From Clarkia xantiana subsp. parviflora (Eukaryota; Streptophyta; Magnoliopsida; Myrtales; Onagraceae), in contig JAPTYO010000007.1 of the NCBI GenBank assembly GCA_036873135.1, forward strand, positions 12,568,763-12,632,762: 64,000 nucleotides of DNA, written 5' to 3'. Below the pieces are notes generated by a model that saw only the letters and a list, made by a program, of their open reading frames with translations, did no database searches and was not told the DNA's origin. Both the position numbers and the translations under genes were made by a program. Each line of letters starts with the position of its first letter. Positions within the stretch are counted from its first letter, which is position 1. Positions 35,004 to 46,839 of this stretch are shown piece after piece.

Positions 35004-35879
35004 ATGGATCTGGAGAAGTTCACGGTCCATACAACCATCAGCAAGACCAAGCTGACAGACCATAAATTTGATGGCCCGAGGGTTGTAAAGATTTCCGTCA
35101 TCGACCAATACGCAACGGACTCTTCTAGCGACGACGAAGCAGAGGGGACAACCACGCGCCGCCGTGTGAAGCGTTACGTTCACGAGATTCGTATCCAGAC
35201 ACCGAGAGAAGAAAAGAAGCGCCCCAGCAGTGCGTTACAGAAGAAGCCTCTGATCAAGGCAGCGTCTCCTAGTGTCCCGACGAGTGGCCGGAAGTTCCGC
35301 GGTGTACGGCAGCGGCCGTGGGGGAAGTGGGCGGCGGAGATTCGCGACCCGAGGTCTAAGTCCCGGCAGTGGCTTGGCACGTTTGACACTGCCGAGGAAG
35401 CTGCGGTGAACTACGACAAAGCCGCCATCATTCTCCATGGGCCGAACGCCCTGAGGAACTTCTATAATCCGCCAGAGCCGGAGAAAGAGGAGGTCAACGC
35501 AGTCAACGAGTCACCATCTTTGTCGGGATACAACTCCAGTGAAGAAACACACAGTCGCAGCAGCATCGCCTCTCCGACCTCCGTTCTCCGATTCAGATCC
35601 CACTCCCTGGAAGAACTTGACACCAAATCGGATGAAGTTGATACCAAATCGGTGCCGGAGCCTCAGCCGGAAATTTCTAGGCCCTCCGATTGTTTCAGCG
35701 AGTACCTGTCGGGAGTGGACGATATGTTTAGTATCATGGCGTTCCCCGACGCCGTGCTGGTCGACGACTACAGCAGAGATTTGCTCCCTGACGTTCCCCT
35801 GGACTTTGGGGAGTTTCCGATTGCCGTCGACATTTCTACCGACAACTTTTTACTAGACATTGGAGAATATTTCACGTAG
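35004..35879 (+). CDS. CRF: AP2/ERF cytokinin response factor (CRF2/3/4-like)
   Basis: This is a nuclear transcription factor of the ERF group VI (CRF) family, acting in cytokinin-linked development and stress responses. It is a single exon of 291 residues. The N-terminal CRF domain (about 25-66) contains [19 protein letters not shown] and [13 protein letters not shown]. The AP2 domain (about 96-155) starts [20 protein letters not shown] and includes [19 protein letters not shown], with the ERF-type WAAEIRD and [14 protein letters not shown] element after the AP2 domain matches the C-terminal CRF motif thought to be a MAP-kinase site. The C-terminus is acidic and hydrophobic, a likely activation region. 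Its neighbours (LRR kinase and TH1 gene on one side, MTM1-like carrier on the other) are those of Arabidopsis CRF3 and CRF4, so orthology to that CRF2/3/4 group is likely. Confidence 0.95.
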   Translation: MDLEKFTVHTTISKTKLTDHKFDGPRVVKISVIDQYATDSSSDDEAEGTTTRRRVKRYVHEIRIQTPREEKKRPSSALQKKPLIKAASPSVPTSGRKFRGVRQRPWGKWAAEIRDPRSKSRQWLGTFDTAEEAAVNYDKAAIILHGPNALRNFYNPPEPEKEEVNAVNESPSLSGYNSSEETHSRSSIASPTSVLRFRSHSLEELDTKSDEVDTKSVPEPQPEISRPSDCFSEYLSGVDDMFSIMAFPDAVLVDDYSRDLLPDVPLDFGEFPIAVDISTDNFLLDIGEYFT

Positions 35880-36057
35880 AACACTATCCCCGGTGATCAC
35901 TGGTGAAGCCCGCCCGATTTTGTTAGTATTTAGTGATTGCAATCACTAAATATTTAGTGATTGCAATATATATATTAATCATAATTATTATTAATATTAC
36001 TTGAGAAGTCAGCCGTTAAAGTTAACAGGGATTTCTAATTCTAACCCAAAGTCAATG

Positions 36058-36092
36058 TTCTCTACCTTTTGGGGGGAAAAAAATTCTCTACC
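36058..36092 (+). mobile_element. Micro-insertion TTTTGGGGGG+A7 with 9-bp direct repeats
   Basis: TTCTCTACC at 36058-36066 recurs at 36084-36092. The 17-bp insert is TTTTGGGGGG plus seven A. It lies about 180 bp after the CRF stop codon, so it may fall in the 3' UTR. Confidence 0.6.
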
Positions 36093-36252
36093 AATTTTTG
36101 GTATAATGTATCATGACTTGATTAGTGTAATTTGCACTAGTGCAGCCATTCATGAAAGAGTAAACTAAAATTTAAAAACTAATAATTTAATAATTAGAAC
36201 TAGAAAACAAATCAATCTAGTAATCAAAACCATTAACTTCCTAATAATGAGA

Positions 36253-36925
36253 GAGCATGTTTGGTTCGTGGAATGAGAAATAAGGAATAGGGAATAGGAA
36301 TATGAAATAAGGAATATGTAATATTAATATGGTATTGTTTGGTTGACTGGAGGAATAATGAATGGTGATTCTGAATCTTATGTTTGGTTGATAGAATTAC
36401 AATATATACCCTTTTGGTACATATATTAATCAAATTAACAATATTAAAAATGAAAAAGTCAAATCATATTATTATTAAATGAAAATTTGATTTTTTTTTA
36501 CAAAAACAATTTTTTAAAGGATTATTTAAAAAAAACATTTTTTTTTTTCAGATATTGTAAAATTTACTATAACTAATATAATATATTGTAAAGTAAAAAA
36601 AAAAGTGTTAAATTATTATTCTTAATTAAATTAAAATATGATCACGAGATGGGCAGTCGGCAATCGTGAGATGAAGACAGTGCGTGAGAGTAATAATTTC
36701 TATATAATAAATAAAGTAGATTAGGGTTAAAATTGTTTCTTTTACTTTTTTTATTATTGATTTTAGAAAATTTGGAATAGGTAATCTTATGGGTTAGGCT
36801 AGGATTAGGTATTCCTTTAAAATTGAAAATTAGGAATCCTAATTCCGCATAATTAACTAACAAAACAACATAATAGGGAATGCCCGTTACCTATTCCTTA
36901 TTCCATTATGTTAACCAAACACGCC
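36253..36925. mobile_element. MITE-like element with GNGTTTGGTT-type ends
   Basis: The left end GAGCATGTTTGGTT and the right end AACCAAACACGCC form imperfect inverted repeats. Beside them are gaataaggaat-type subterminal repeats on the left and mirrored attccttattcc on the right. This is the look of PIF/Harbinger or related MITEs, but I could not find a clear target duplication, so the class is open. Confidence 0.6.
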
Positions 36926-36969
36926 GTAAATGTACAAATTACACCCCATTTTTTTTTTTTATCTACAAT

Positions 36970-37020
36970 AAGTAATATATATATATTCATGGCAAAAAAA
37001 AAAAGTAATATATATATATA
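36970..37020 (+). mobile_element. Micro-insertion CATGGC+poly-A between AAGTAATATATA repeats
   Basis: AAGTAATATATATATAT starts at 36970 and again at 37003, separated by TCATGGC and about ten A. The repeat is AT-simple, so support is weaker than for other cases. Confidence 0.45.
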
Positions 37021-37399
37021 TTATTTGTTTTTATAAATTCTTTTATTTTGCTAAAACATACATTTAATTTATTGATTGATAAGAGTCAAAATAGAGTGTA
37101 AGTGAGATTTGTTGGTGGTCTCAACTATCACGTCAATGTCAATTCATTAAAATAGAAATGCTATAACAACTATAGTAAAGTTTGAAATCTACAATGGTAG
37201 ATGCGAAGTTCCACATCTATATTGGAATTCAAATAATTTTATACTCTTGAAATGATTTTTATTTTTTTTAAAGCATTATATATAAATTAAATATTCATCT
37301 TTTTAAAAATACAGACATGAACAAACCAGTGAATGATATTTAAGTGTTTGACAGTCTTAATTATTAAAAAAATGAAATATATATACAAAATCATAAAAA

Positions 37400-39240
37400 T
37401 GCAATTTTTTAATGAAATTTTTAGTCAAAGTTGGTCAATCTTATATCAAATATCAAGGGAACAAGCACTCGTTGACTTCATCGCAGAAAACAAGGTCACA
37501 CCAGATGCGAAGCTCCTTGTCATTCCAGACGAACATGTAAAGTCAACGCCATAAAATATTGCTAGCGACACTTTGGCCTGGCTTCTATACACTGATGGGT
37601 CTTCTTCAGCACAATGATGTGGGGCATGTTGGTATTGACGCCACCATATGGAGAGCCACTCCGCTACATGTTAGTCTTAAACTTCTGCGCCACCAATAAT
37701 GAGGCAAAATATGAGGCCCTGCTCACATGTCTCATTATAGCCAAAGGTATGGGCATCACTACCCTAAAGGTCTATTGCGACTCTGAATTGATCATTAACC
37801 AAACCAAGGAAGTGTATGCCGCCAGAACAGAAAAGATGAAGAAATACTCGAGAGATGTACAATGACTCGTGCGAGATATGCCAAATTTCCAAATAGAGGT
37901 CATTCACGAGAGTATAACAAGGAGGCTGACGCCTTGAGTAAATTTTCTTTGGGAGGAGTCGCCACAACTCCTGTACACTTCGTCGAAAATTCATTGTACT
38001 CGAAAATCGAAGTAAGGTCTAATGTCTCCAACGTACAAGCTTCTCCCTCGTGGATGACTCCCATCCAATCTTACTTTGAAAGTGAAGACTTGCCAGAAGA
38101 GGCTTTGGTGGCTATGAAGATCTAACGACTGGCTGGAAGATTTATCATCCTTGATGGATACCTCTACAAAATAAGATTCTTTACGCCATATCTTCGATGT
38201 GTCACTTCGCCTTCGACATAGAAGATTCTCAGTGACTTACATAAGGGTGATGCTGGATGCCACGAAGTAGCAAGAACTTCGGTGCTAAAAGCTTTAAGCC
38301 AATGATTCTATTGGCCAACAATGAGTATGGAAGCAGCGACTCTGGTTCAAACCAGTTCTGCCTGCCAGGTTTATGCCCCCAAAATAGCTAGGCCTCCGGC
38401 AGAACTTACACTAAGGAATCGATCTAATTGGTCCACAACTAATATTAACGAAGCAACGCACACATACAGTTGTCGTCATTGACTACTTCTCAAAGTGGAT
38501 ATAGGCGAAAGATCTAGCATCAATAACAGCCTTTCAAATTATTAAGTTCATTCAAGAACAAAACATTTGCCGATATAGGATCCAAAAATCCTAATCAGCC
38601 ACAATGAACCTCATTTCGCCCATGAAAAGCTTGTCGACTTCTGTGATGACATGCTAATCAAGCATCGATTTGGCTCTGTACACCACGCTCAGACGAATAG
38701 ACATGTTGAAGCTGCCAACAAAACAATCCTCAATAGATTGAAAATTAGAGTTGCCGCTCTAAACGAAAATTCGGTAGAAGAGTTAAATCAGGTGTTATGG
38801 GCACTAAGGACTTCACCTAAGAAGGCAACATGAGAGATGCCATTATGCATGGTATACAGATCTGAGGCAGTCTCCCCCACAGATGTAGCCAACATCTCTC
38901 AAAGAGTCCTACCTATAATATCTACCAAAATGTAAAACAAATGAGATTTGAGTTAGATCTCGTCTATGAAAATATGCGGGTCTCCGAAGAAACCCAAGGA
39001 ATAATGAAATTAGTAACAACCAAATACTTCAACCGAAAAGTACGTCGACGACAATTCTTCCTGGGAGAAAAAGTATTTCGAAGAAATGAGTTTGTAGATG
39101 CCGATCAGAGAGGGAAAATGATTCCCAAATGGGAAAGGTCCTACATCATAATCGACATCCCATGTCCTAACGCCTATAAATTGGAAGATCCTCAAGGATT
39201 GTCCTTCATAGGACCTTCAATGCGGAGCATCTAAAAAGTT
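37400..39240 (+). mobile_element. Ty3/Gypsy (Tat-like) remnant: RNase H and integrase, broken
   Basis: Fragments run in Gypsy order. First is the RT-RNase H linker QALVDFIAENK (about 37460). RNase H follows, with LYTDGSSS, NNEAKYEALL, VYCDSELIINQ and, in a shifted frame, REYNKEADALSKF (37580-37950). The integrase core has VVVIDYFSKW (about 38475). An integrase end has FLGEKVFRRN and PKWERSYII (39060-39150). Many stops and shifts mean no intact protein. It is followed by a minisatellite and a probable 3' LTR, as in Tat-type elements. Confidence 0.8.
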
Positions 39241-39354
39241 GTACGTTTAAATATCTCTTGAATATGTGTAATATATCAACAAGATAATGAATACAGATGC
39301 AGGTTTTTCGTCGGCAGTGTGTATCTCAGATGATGCATTCAAGATAGAATATTC

Positions 39355-40030
39355 ATAATATTAACTCATCGACTCATAAAAGTCACCGACGCCTTCAAGG
39401 AAGATTAGTCATAATACTAACTTCTCGACTCATAAAGTTGTCGGGCGCATTTATGAGATATTATTCATAATATTAACTCATCAACTCATAAAAGTCGTTG
39501 ACGCCTTCAAGGGAGATTAGTCATAATACTAACTCCTCGACTCATAAAAGTCGTTGACGCCTTCAAGGGAGATTAGTCATAATACTAAATCATCGATTCA
39601 TAAAATTCACCGACGCCTTCAAGGGAGATTAGTCATAATACTAAATCATCGACTCATAAAATTCGTCGACGCCTTCAAGGGAGATTAGTCATAATACTAA
39701 CTCATCAACTCAAAAAATCACCGACGCCTTCAAGGGAGATCGGTCATAATACTAACTCATCGACTCATAAAAGTCGCTGACGCTTTCAAGAGAGATTAGT
39801 TATAATACTAACTCGACTCATAAAATTTGCCGACGCATTTAAGTAAAATTAGTCATAATACTATCTGCTCGACTCATAAAAGTCAGCGGCATTAGATGAG
39901 ATTAGCTCAATACTAACTCCTCATAAAATTCAAAGGATATTAGTCATAACTGATAATACTAACTCATAAAAGTCGTTACGCCATCAAAGGAGATTAGACA
40001 TAATACTAAATCCTAGACTCATAAATTCGC
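39355..40030. repeat. 56-bp minisatellite, about 12 copies
   Basis: The unit contains gactcataaa, then cgacgccttcaagggagatt and agtcataatactaa. The phrase gactcataaa recurs at 39371, 39427, 39483, 39539, 39595, 39651, 39707, 39762 and on with a spacing of 56 (later 53-56). Copies decay toward the right. It sits between the Gypsy integrase end and the 3' LTR-like region, where Tat/Ogre elements often carry tandem arrays. Confidence 0.9.
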
Positions 40031-40059
40031 CAACTCCTTCAAGAACGAAGTTAAGAATA

Positions 40060-40860
40060 TCACCAAAAGCGAAGCAATTAAGGAGAATCATAAGATGGTC
40101 GGGACTTGAGAGAAATTCCCAAAGCCAAGCACCTAAAGAGACCAAAGATCAACGCCACTCATTGTAAAAGCGAAAGGTAACGACTTTAAATGTCCTACAA
40201 GCCAACCATACGACATGTTCCAGTTGAAAAAAAAAAAGAAGTGATTACTCGACATACACCGACTCCTCATTTTTAGATAACAAAAAGTTGACGTCAAATG
40301 TTTGAACAACTGTAAAATATTAAGTCAAAGTCGACGATCAACAATGACCACTGAGGAAAAACTCTGAAGGAAGGTGCTCAATACGACACCCAACGATATA
40401 TCCACAATGATGGTACAAAAATGCGACACCACCGGTAAATCCATCATATTAAGGAATAATGAGGTGTCGACCAACTTAGTATCGACTTGGAGGAAACCAT
40501 CATCTTAAGGAATGGTGGGGTGGCGACCTGCTTGACACCACAACAAGAAGAAACTCACTCTCCTAAGTAAATGCGAGGTGGAGACTTGCTGGTCACGTAC
40601 TGACTCACTGCTCCCTGACTCCACCAATTAGGAAAATGCGGTTACTGCCCTAAAAAACCAATCACAGGCAAACCCTCATAGGAAGGTAATTCCGCCACAA
40701 AAGTCGGTTCAAAACCTCTCATAAATAGTAAGTTATTTACATTCATTTATAAGATTCCTACTTTCAATACAATTATACTGACTTAAACTTCAGAGTGGAA
40801 TTAGGGGGAAAACTCCCTATTTCTCATGTTATGCCAAGAAGAGTAAGCTAGCCCACAAAG
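40060..40860 (+). mobile_element. Probable Gypsy 3' LTR region
   Basis: It ends with ctgacttaaacttcagagtgg (about 40778), closely resembling the R/U5 block at 29640 of the other Gypsy remnant. Boundaries are uncertain and no terminal duplication was identified. Confidence 0.45.
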
Positions 40861-40934
40861 TTTCAAACTTCAGAGATACGCCCATGCGAAAACCAGAAGA
40901 GCCACTACCAGGCTTAACCTGACTTTGACGATCC

Positions 40935-41290
40935 AACATGTGGTGGTTGGTCGGAGTCGCGATGGTGGGTCGTCGGAGTTGTGGTGGTGGTCGGTTAGAG
41001 TAGTGGTGGTAGCCGTTCAGAGTCGTGGTGGTAGCCGGTCGGAGTCGCGGAGGTGGTCGGTCGAAGTCCTGGTCAATTGAAGTTCGAACGCGATTGATTT
41101 GGGTTAAGTCATGGATATCCACGACCAGAGTTGGGTGGTTGTTGGCTAGAGTTGGATCGCGGCTGGTGGTGGCCGGATGAAGTAGTAATAGTTGACGATT
41201 TTAGTTGTGGCGGTAGCCGGTTGAAGTAGTAATAGTAGATGAATGAAGCCGTGACGGTGACCGATCAAAATCGTAGCTGATCGAAAATTT
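40935..41290. repeat. GC-rich minisatellite of GTGGTGG-AGCCGGTCGGAGTC units
   Basis: Roughly 30-bp degenerate units with gtggtggtagccg, gtcggagtcg and related words repeat about ten times. Helitron interiors often carry such arrays, and the reversed Helitron end at 41388 is next to it. Confidence 0.6.
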
Positions 41291-41384
41291 GATAACATTA
41301 ATTTAATTAAATCATAATATCTGCAGTTTATATGAATTAATCCTTATTCAATACACATCCATATATATATATATATATATACTA

Positions 41385-42108
41385 GGTGCATTTTCGCACA
41401 TCGCGCAAGGTTACTTACCAATGTATAATTAACAAACTAATATTCGATGAAATTTATACTAACTATTTGTAATATGTTGAAACACTATTTTTAAATAAAA
41501 TATCAGTCTAGAATTTGAAAAAACAAATGAAAAACTGAAAATTTTGAACCATAAAATCCTATTGCGCAAATTCATAAATAATTTTTAGATGTCCGTACCG
41601 CATGCTACCTTTGGTCGTCGGATCCGTGTCAAGCGTCTATTCTTCAACGGATATGACTTCGATGACCACCGGTGATATCTCGCCGGAAATAGAGATGACT
41701 CTGCCACTGAGACTGTAAGCCGCCCGTACCTCCTGGTATCTTCGTTCGCCAGCTCCGCGTCAAACGTCTGTTAAACATCAGCGAAATTTTAATTTCGATT
41801 AATTACATACATTGAATCTTTAACGGTCCGAAATTTTAATTGCGATTAATTGCATACATTGAATCTTGAACGATTCGAAATCAGAGAAATTTTAATTGCG
41901 ACTAATTGCATACATTGAATCTTGAACGGTCCAAAATTTTAATTGCGATTAATTGCAACTTAAAAACCCTCAGCTCCCTAGTACAATTAATGCTATGTAG
42001 TTAACGATTACAAAACCCCTAGCTCAATTGTCATAAATGTATCGATTAATAAAAAAAAGAAATTCCCATCTCCACATTCAACCTTTTATTTTATTTTTTT
42101 TCCCAGAA

Positions 42109-42144
<36 letters not shown>
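41385..42144 (-). mobile_element. Second Helitron-like 3' end, minus strand
   Basis: On the minus strand the sequence ends with a partly palindromic block ttgcgcgatgtgcgaa, then aatgcacCTAG and T at about 41384. This is like the end at 6473, which also reads gcacCTAG before T. The 5' end is not delimited; 42144 is only the end of the TA run at its right. Confidence 0.5.
41782..41961. repeat. Short tandem array, about 45-57-bp units
   Basis: Four units carry aaattttaattgcgattaat, then tgcatacattgaatcttgaacg. They start near 41783, 41831, 41889 and 41933. Confidence 0.85.
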
Positions 42145-42149
<5 letters not shown>

Positions 42150-42745
42150 ATCCATATAGACTCCGTGAATTCGGGAATCGTGGTGCGTAAATACCACACG
42201 GTGAGTAAAACTCATCATATTCATTGTTACCGTCAGTGCATCCGGTTTTTATATCTGAAAAATTAGAGTAAATCTTTAAAATGTGAATTTTTTATGAAAT
42301 TTTAATAGAGAGTAATAAAGAGAAAGTAAATAAACAAATATATTGGTGTTTGGTGAGATCCTATATCATTTTTTATAAAAATTTCACAAGAAATTTCACA
42401 TGTTGTAGCAACCTCGAAAAGTTAGTATGGACTGGACCAGTCTAGGGGGCCGTGGAATGCCCTAGAAGCTTAAGCCGTTAAGCGGTCTTCGCTTCGCCTC
42501 AATCTGCGGCTGAGCTGAACCCACCACGTCGTTCGCTCACTCGACAGTTCACAGCGCTAAGTCCCAATTCTTCTCATCTCTTGACTTCCACCGCCGCGAG
42601 TTTCACTCCTCCACATATTTGATCGATTTTCTTTTTTCAATTTTTGCGGTTCCTTATTTCCCCAACCAGGCCGCTAGCAGAAGGTCATCTTCTTTTTCGT
42701 CATTGCTGATCACAGAACGTTCCACATCGCTTGGTTTCTTATTGG

Positions 42746-42996
42746 TGAGTCCCTTTCAACTTCTCTCTCGACCCCTTCCCCCAAGAAATTTGGGATCCAA
42801 TTAGTGGTTGTTTAGACGTTATGCAATCGTAACGATGGAATTAGGAAACACGCAGCAAGGAAAGTGGCCAGGAAATTGTGAAGTTTCTTTTTCCTGGTTT
42901 AGGAAATTTCGGAGTACCTGAAAATAAAGCAACGATCATCCCTGCCCTAATTCCAATTCACTGTTCCATTCGCCTATTCTGACCAGAATCTTGCAG
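42746..42996 (+). promoter_or_regulatory. Probable 5'-UTR intron of the mitochondrial carrier gene
   Basis: A good donor (TTG|GTGAGTCC at 42745/42746) and acceptor (CTTGCAG at 42990-42996, two bases before the ATG) define a likely leader intron of 251 bp. Such introns often raise expression. No cDNA is available to confirm it. Confidence 0.6.
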
Positions 42997-42998
42997 TT

Positions 42999-45710
42999 AT
43001 GGCGGAGCTCAAGGGCGCTACCGATGCTTGGGTTAATGACCACGATTCTATGACCTTTGAATCGGCTGTCGACGTTGGAGATAGAGATAGATCCTCTGCA
43101 GCGCAGCAGGAAAAAAGTTCCTCGGACTTGAAGCTTGGCTTTGTCGAGAGGTCTTTCTCCGCTGCGGGCGCGGCTTTTTTGTCAGCTATCATCGTTAATC
43201 CTCTCGAAGTTGCGAAGGTAAATCAGCGTTTTTTTCTGATCTTCTATGTAGGTTTTTTTTGGGTTTATCAACTGGAGCTTAATGCAACCACTTCCGGTAG
43301 TGTCTACCTCTTGGAGGTTTTTCTGTAGCACCTCTCGGATCCCCTCACTTTGTTTAGCCAGCCCTTTCGGGTTTTGAACCCAGCGTGGATTTGTATTTCC
43401 TCTTTTTTTGCTCATTCTTGTTCTTTTTTAGGAAGTTCTGTATATAAATAGCTTCAATATGCAATGATTCTTGTCTATGTGTGGCCCATTCTATTGGGGT
43501 TAAAGTTTCCTGTCACTCGAATTTATCTGCCATTGCATCATATAGAAATCAGTGTTTTGATTTGTTTGCACATTCATTTTCTCTTGCTAATCATCTTTGT
43601 CGAAGGCAAACTGTCCAATTGTATCAGCAATATCTGTCAAATCATAAATTTGCTTCTCTATATTAGTGATTATTTCTTTGAGTTATGAATTCGATTCACT
43701 GACTGCTTGATTTTATATGACTTTGCTCTTTCTGAATGTCAGACAAGGTTGCAAGCACAAGCTGCTGGGATATCTTATTCACATCCACTCAGCAGCACCA
43801 CACATAGAATGTCCTTCTTTGGACCAAACATGGTATGTGTTACATTTGTTGCATCTCTTACCATGATTTATCTATTTTTATTATATATTACACAACTCAG
43901 ACTGAAATTCATGAAGTACGACCATCTTTATCCTTGGTTTAGATTTTTGCTGATTTGAGGTGTTCTCCAGCATGCGCACGTGCTGGAGTTCAGGGTACAG
44001 TGTCAATATGTCCTCCAGATTGTTTCCAATACAAAGGGACATTCGATGTTATAAGCAAGATTATTCGTCAGGTTAGTCTCGGATGTCGCTTTTCGGTATA
44101 ATAGTTTGTTCTAGAGAACCCATTGAATGAAACTTTACATGATTATTTATTATAGTAATTCCTGTGCAGGAAGGAATTAAAAGGTTGTGGAGAGGCACTA
44201 ATGCTGGTCTTGCACTTGCCATACCAACAGTATGTTCCTCATTATTTTATGTGGCAGTGGTCGTTGTGATTGTAACATTAAAATATAAAGAAGTAATTTA
44301 GATTGTATATCTGATTGGAGACTGTCCATGTTTTGAATCAGGTGGGGATATATCTACCTTGTTATGATATATTTCAGAATAAATTGGAGGATTTTGCTGC
44401 CCGGACTGCTCCTAGCACGTTGCCATATGTTCCATTAGTCACGGGATCATTGGCACGTTCATTGGCTTGTGCTTCGTGCTATCCGATTGAACTTGCTAAA
44501 ACTAGAATGCAGGTCTGTTATCTCTTGTTCATATTTAGGTTCTAACTAGCAAATAGAAGCCTTTGCTGTGATGGTAGTAACCAATTTTCTAATCTACTAC
44601 AGGCAACCCTAAGTGGGAAGCAGTCCCCTGGTGTCGTGAAGACCTTAGTTGGTGTTATATCGCACGTAAAAGCAGCGAATAACGGCCAAAACAGCTGTAA
44701 GTTTTCACTTTTATTTAATTCAATCTTTATAATTGAACATGACTCTGGTAATAGCATCATCGACTTAAGACAATAATTTTTTTTGTATTCCCTATTAATT
44801 AGATTTAAGTTATTAATGGTGCCTTGTTTGCTGCATCAGTGCAAGGATATCGTGCTCTCTGGACAGGAATGGGAGCACAACTTGCTCGGGATGTTCCCTT
44901 TTCTGCTATATGTTGGTCCACATTAGAGCCAGTGAGATTCTTTTTCTTGTTTATTATTAGTGTTATCATTATTTTCACAATCCTTAGGTTCCATTGTAAT
45001 AACAACATTTACTGTTAGCTTAAAAAAACAATGTTTACTAAATTTTGCCAGGCAAGAAGAAGACTTCTCAGTGTAGCAGGTGATAAGGCAAATGCCATCA
45101 GCATCCTCGGGGCAAACTTCTCAGCTGGGTTTCTAGCTGGAAGTCTTGCTGCTGCGGCTACATGTCCTCTTGATGTTGCCAAAACACGAAGACAGATAGA
45201 GGTCGGTTCTTTTTTTTTTTTAACATACTACCTTAGTGGGTCATGAAAGTTGTAGTCTTTTGTATCTATATTGGAGTAGATAATGCATATTGTTGAGTGT
45301 TCTATTTTCTTGTTTCATACATTAAGAATTCATTTATTTTGTGTTTGATTTGCAGAAAGACCCGTTGAGAGCATTGAACATGACCACAAGGCAGACATTG
45401 GCAGAGATATGGAGGTATATCTCTCTTTTGTATCTTTTATTTGAAGATTTCTGCTAGAGATATTGCATGCTTTGTAGTATCTAACTAAGCTATGTCATGC
45501 TTTGACCATAAGGCAGACTGCATTTTTTTTTCTTGGTGAAGCTTTTCTATAATTGCCCTCAATCATTTTGTCAGGGATGGAGGTTTGAAGGGACTCTTCA
45601 CTGGAGTGGGTCCCAGAGTTGGACGTGCGGGCCCTTCAGTCGGGATTGTCGTGTCATTTTATGAAGTGGTGAAGTATGTCTTGCAAAGCCAGTACGCAAC
45701 TAGCTCCTGA
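42999..45710 (+). CDS. MTM1: Mitochondrial carrier protein, MTM1-like (SLC25A39/40 group)
   Basis: This is an inner-mitochondrial-membrane carrier. The family (yeast Mtm1, SLC25A39/40) is linked to Mn-superoxide dismutase activation, iron homeostasis and glutathione import. Ten exons join in frame: 42999-43217, 43743-43832, 43943-44071, 44170-44229, 44342-44512, 44603-44696, 44840-44931, 45052-45201, 45356-45414, 45575-45710 (1200 nt, 399 residues), all GT-AG. The three carrier repeats each have the Px(D/E)xx(K/R) signature: NPLEVAKTRLQ, YPIELAKTRMQ and CPLDVAKTRRQ. A long insertion in repeat 1 carries cysteines (RCSPACARAG and CPPDCF), typical of this subgroup. The start lies in MAELKGATDAW. 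Its neighbour CRF matches the Arabidopsis pair At4g27940/At4g27950, which supports calling it MTM1 rather than another carrier. Confidence 0.93.
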
Positions 45711-46225
45711 TGGGGAGAGACAGGACATAACTAACCTGTTCATACCCTTACCTCCTGAAAAGTTAATAGACAGGGTGATGCTATGCTGCCTCTATAAAAA
45801 GCATCATCGGTTTGAGGTGCTGCAGCAGAAGAAGTTTTGATGAATAAAATCACGTAGTTATCGTGATTCGGTGTCATGATCCACTTTCGTGGACTTGCAA
45901 AAGCCGGTATAGACTAGTAGATTATGGTTGTGGTAGTTTTGTTACAAAGATCCTCCCTGGAAAGGAAGTTTTGTAGAAATTTAGCTTGTTTTTAATTTTA
46001 ATTATCGATCTTTTATATAAAAAGGACCCCTTTTGTTTTCGATATAAATCAGTTCTTTGCAAGGGTATGTGAGTTTTCAGCAAACTTATGAGGTTAGTTA
46101 GGTAAAACCTCTAGATGTTCTTATGAAAAAGAAGAGAGCAGTAGGGGCATGAATAATAATGCTCTTCCTTCAAACATGTCCAATTTTGATATGCTAGCAA
46201 TTCTCAAAGTGTATTGTCCCCAAAC

Positions 46226-46269
46226 ACTCTTAATATGCACTTTTTTTTGGCCAAACTCTTAATATGCAC
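46226..46269 (-). mobile_element. Micro-insertion TTGGCC+A8 with perfect 15-bp direct repeats
   Basis: ACTCTTAATATGCAC lies at 46226-46240 and 46255-46269. Between are 14 bp, TTTTTTTTGGCCAA, which is TTGGCC plus eight A on the minus strand. This is the cleanest case of the class. Confidence 0.85.
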
Positions 46270-46580
46270 ATTCACTATGCAAAACGTGTGTATCCAAGTT
46301 GAGGTTGAGACTTGAGATCTTAAGCAATGGAACCCCAGCTAGATGTAAAAAAAAGTTGGTTAAATTTTTTACATACTACTTGGAAGTTGGTAGAAAGAAA
46401 TGCATACAAGAAGTCCCCCCACCCCACCCAGAAGATCAACTCAAGTCATTATTTTTCTTAAACAAGCAATGTGTAAACAAATGCAAAAAAAAAAAAAAAA
46501 AAAAATCATCATCATCATGGACTTGTTGTGCTAATAATCCGCTGCAGGCGGGAAATTTTTCTGGGCAAGTAAGTTTCCAC

Positions 46581-46839
46581 TCAATGAATGAGGTACGTAA
46601 GCAGCAGAGCCACCAGCATCAACCCGTACGCGATTCCTTGATCAATGGCGCTACCTGCAACGCAATCAGTTCAGATTCGATTGAGAATGATTTAGGGTTA
46701 AAGAGCTAAGAGGCTGACCGTTGTTGGACGGAGCAGGAGCCGGCGCCGGCGATTGTGCAGATGCAATGGGCACCATGGTGGCGGCGCAGATGAGGGCGAT
46801 GATGACGAAAATGCCGAAAGAGACTTTGGAGACCGCCAT
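46581..46839 (-). CDS. Arabinogalactan peptide (AG-peptide, AGP16/20/22-like)
   Basis: This is a cell-surface proteoglycan precursor. Exons 46839-46719 and 46654-46581 join in phase (195 nt, 64 residues); the intron is only 64 bp, with GT-AG ends splitting a Gly codon. A signal peptide (about 1-28, MAVSKVSFGIFVIIALICAA) is followed by the mature stretch QSPAPAPAPSNNG, whose Ala-Pro prolines should be hydroxylated and O-glycosylated. A GPI-anchor signal follows: SAIDQGIAYGLM, then LLLTYLIH at the very end. It is too short for most gene finders. An upstream in-frame ATG at 46869 would add ten residues; I prefer 46839 because it gives a normal signal peptide. Position between the MTM1/CRF genes and SPCH agrees with Arabidopsis AGP22 (At5g53250). 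Confidence 0.9.

Noticed and set aside
39355..40030. Regularly spaced repeats suggesting a CRISPR array
   Set aside because: The units are contiguous, 56 bp long and diverging, with no unique spacers, and the DNA is plant nuclear.
40829..41122. P/T/R-rich frame on the minus strand
   Set aside because: It is read through the GC-rich minisatellite and is not a credible protein.
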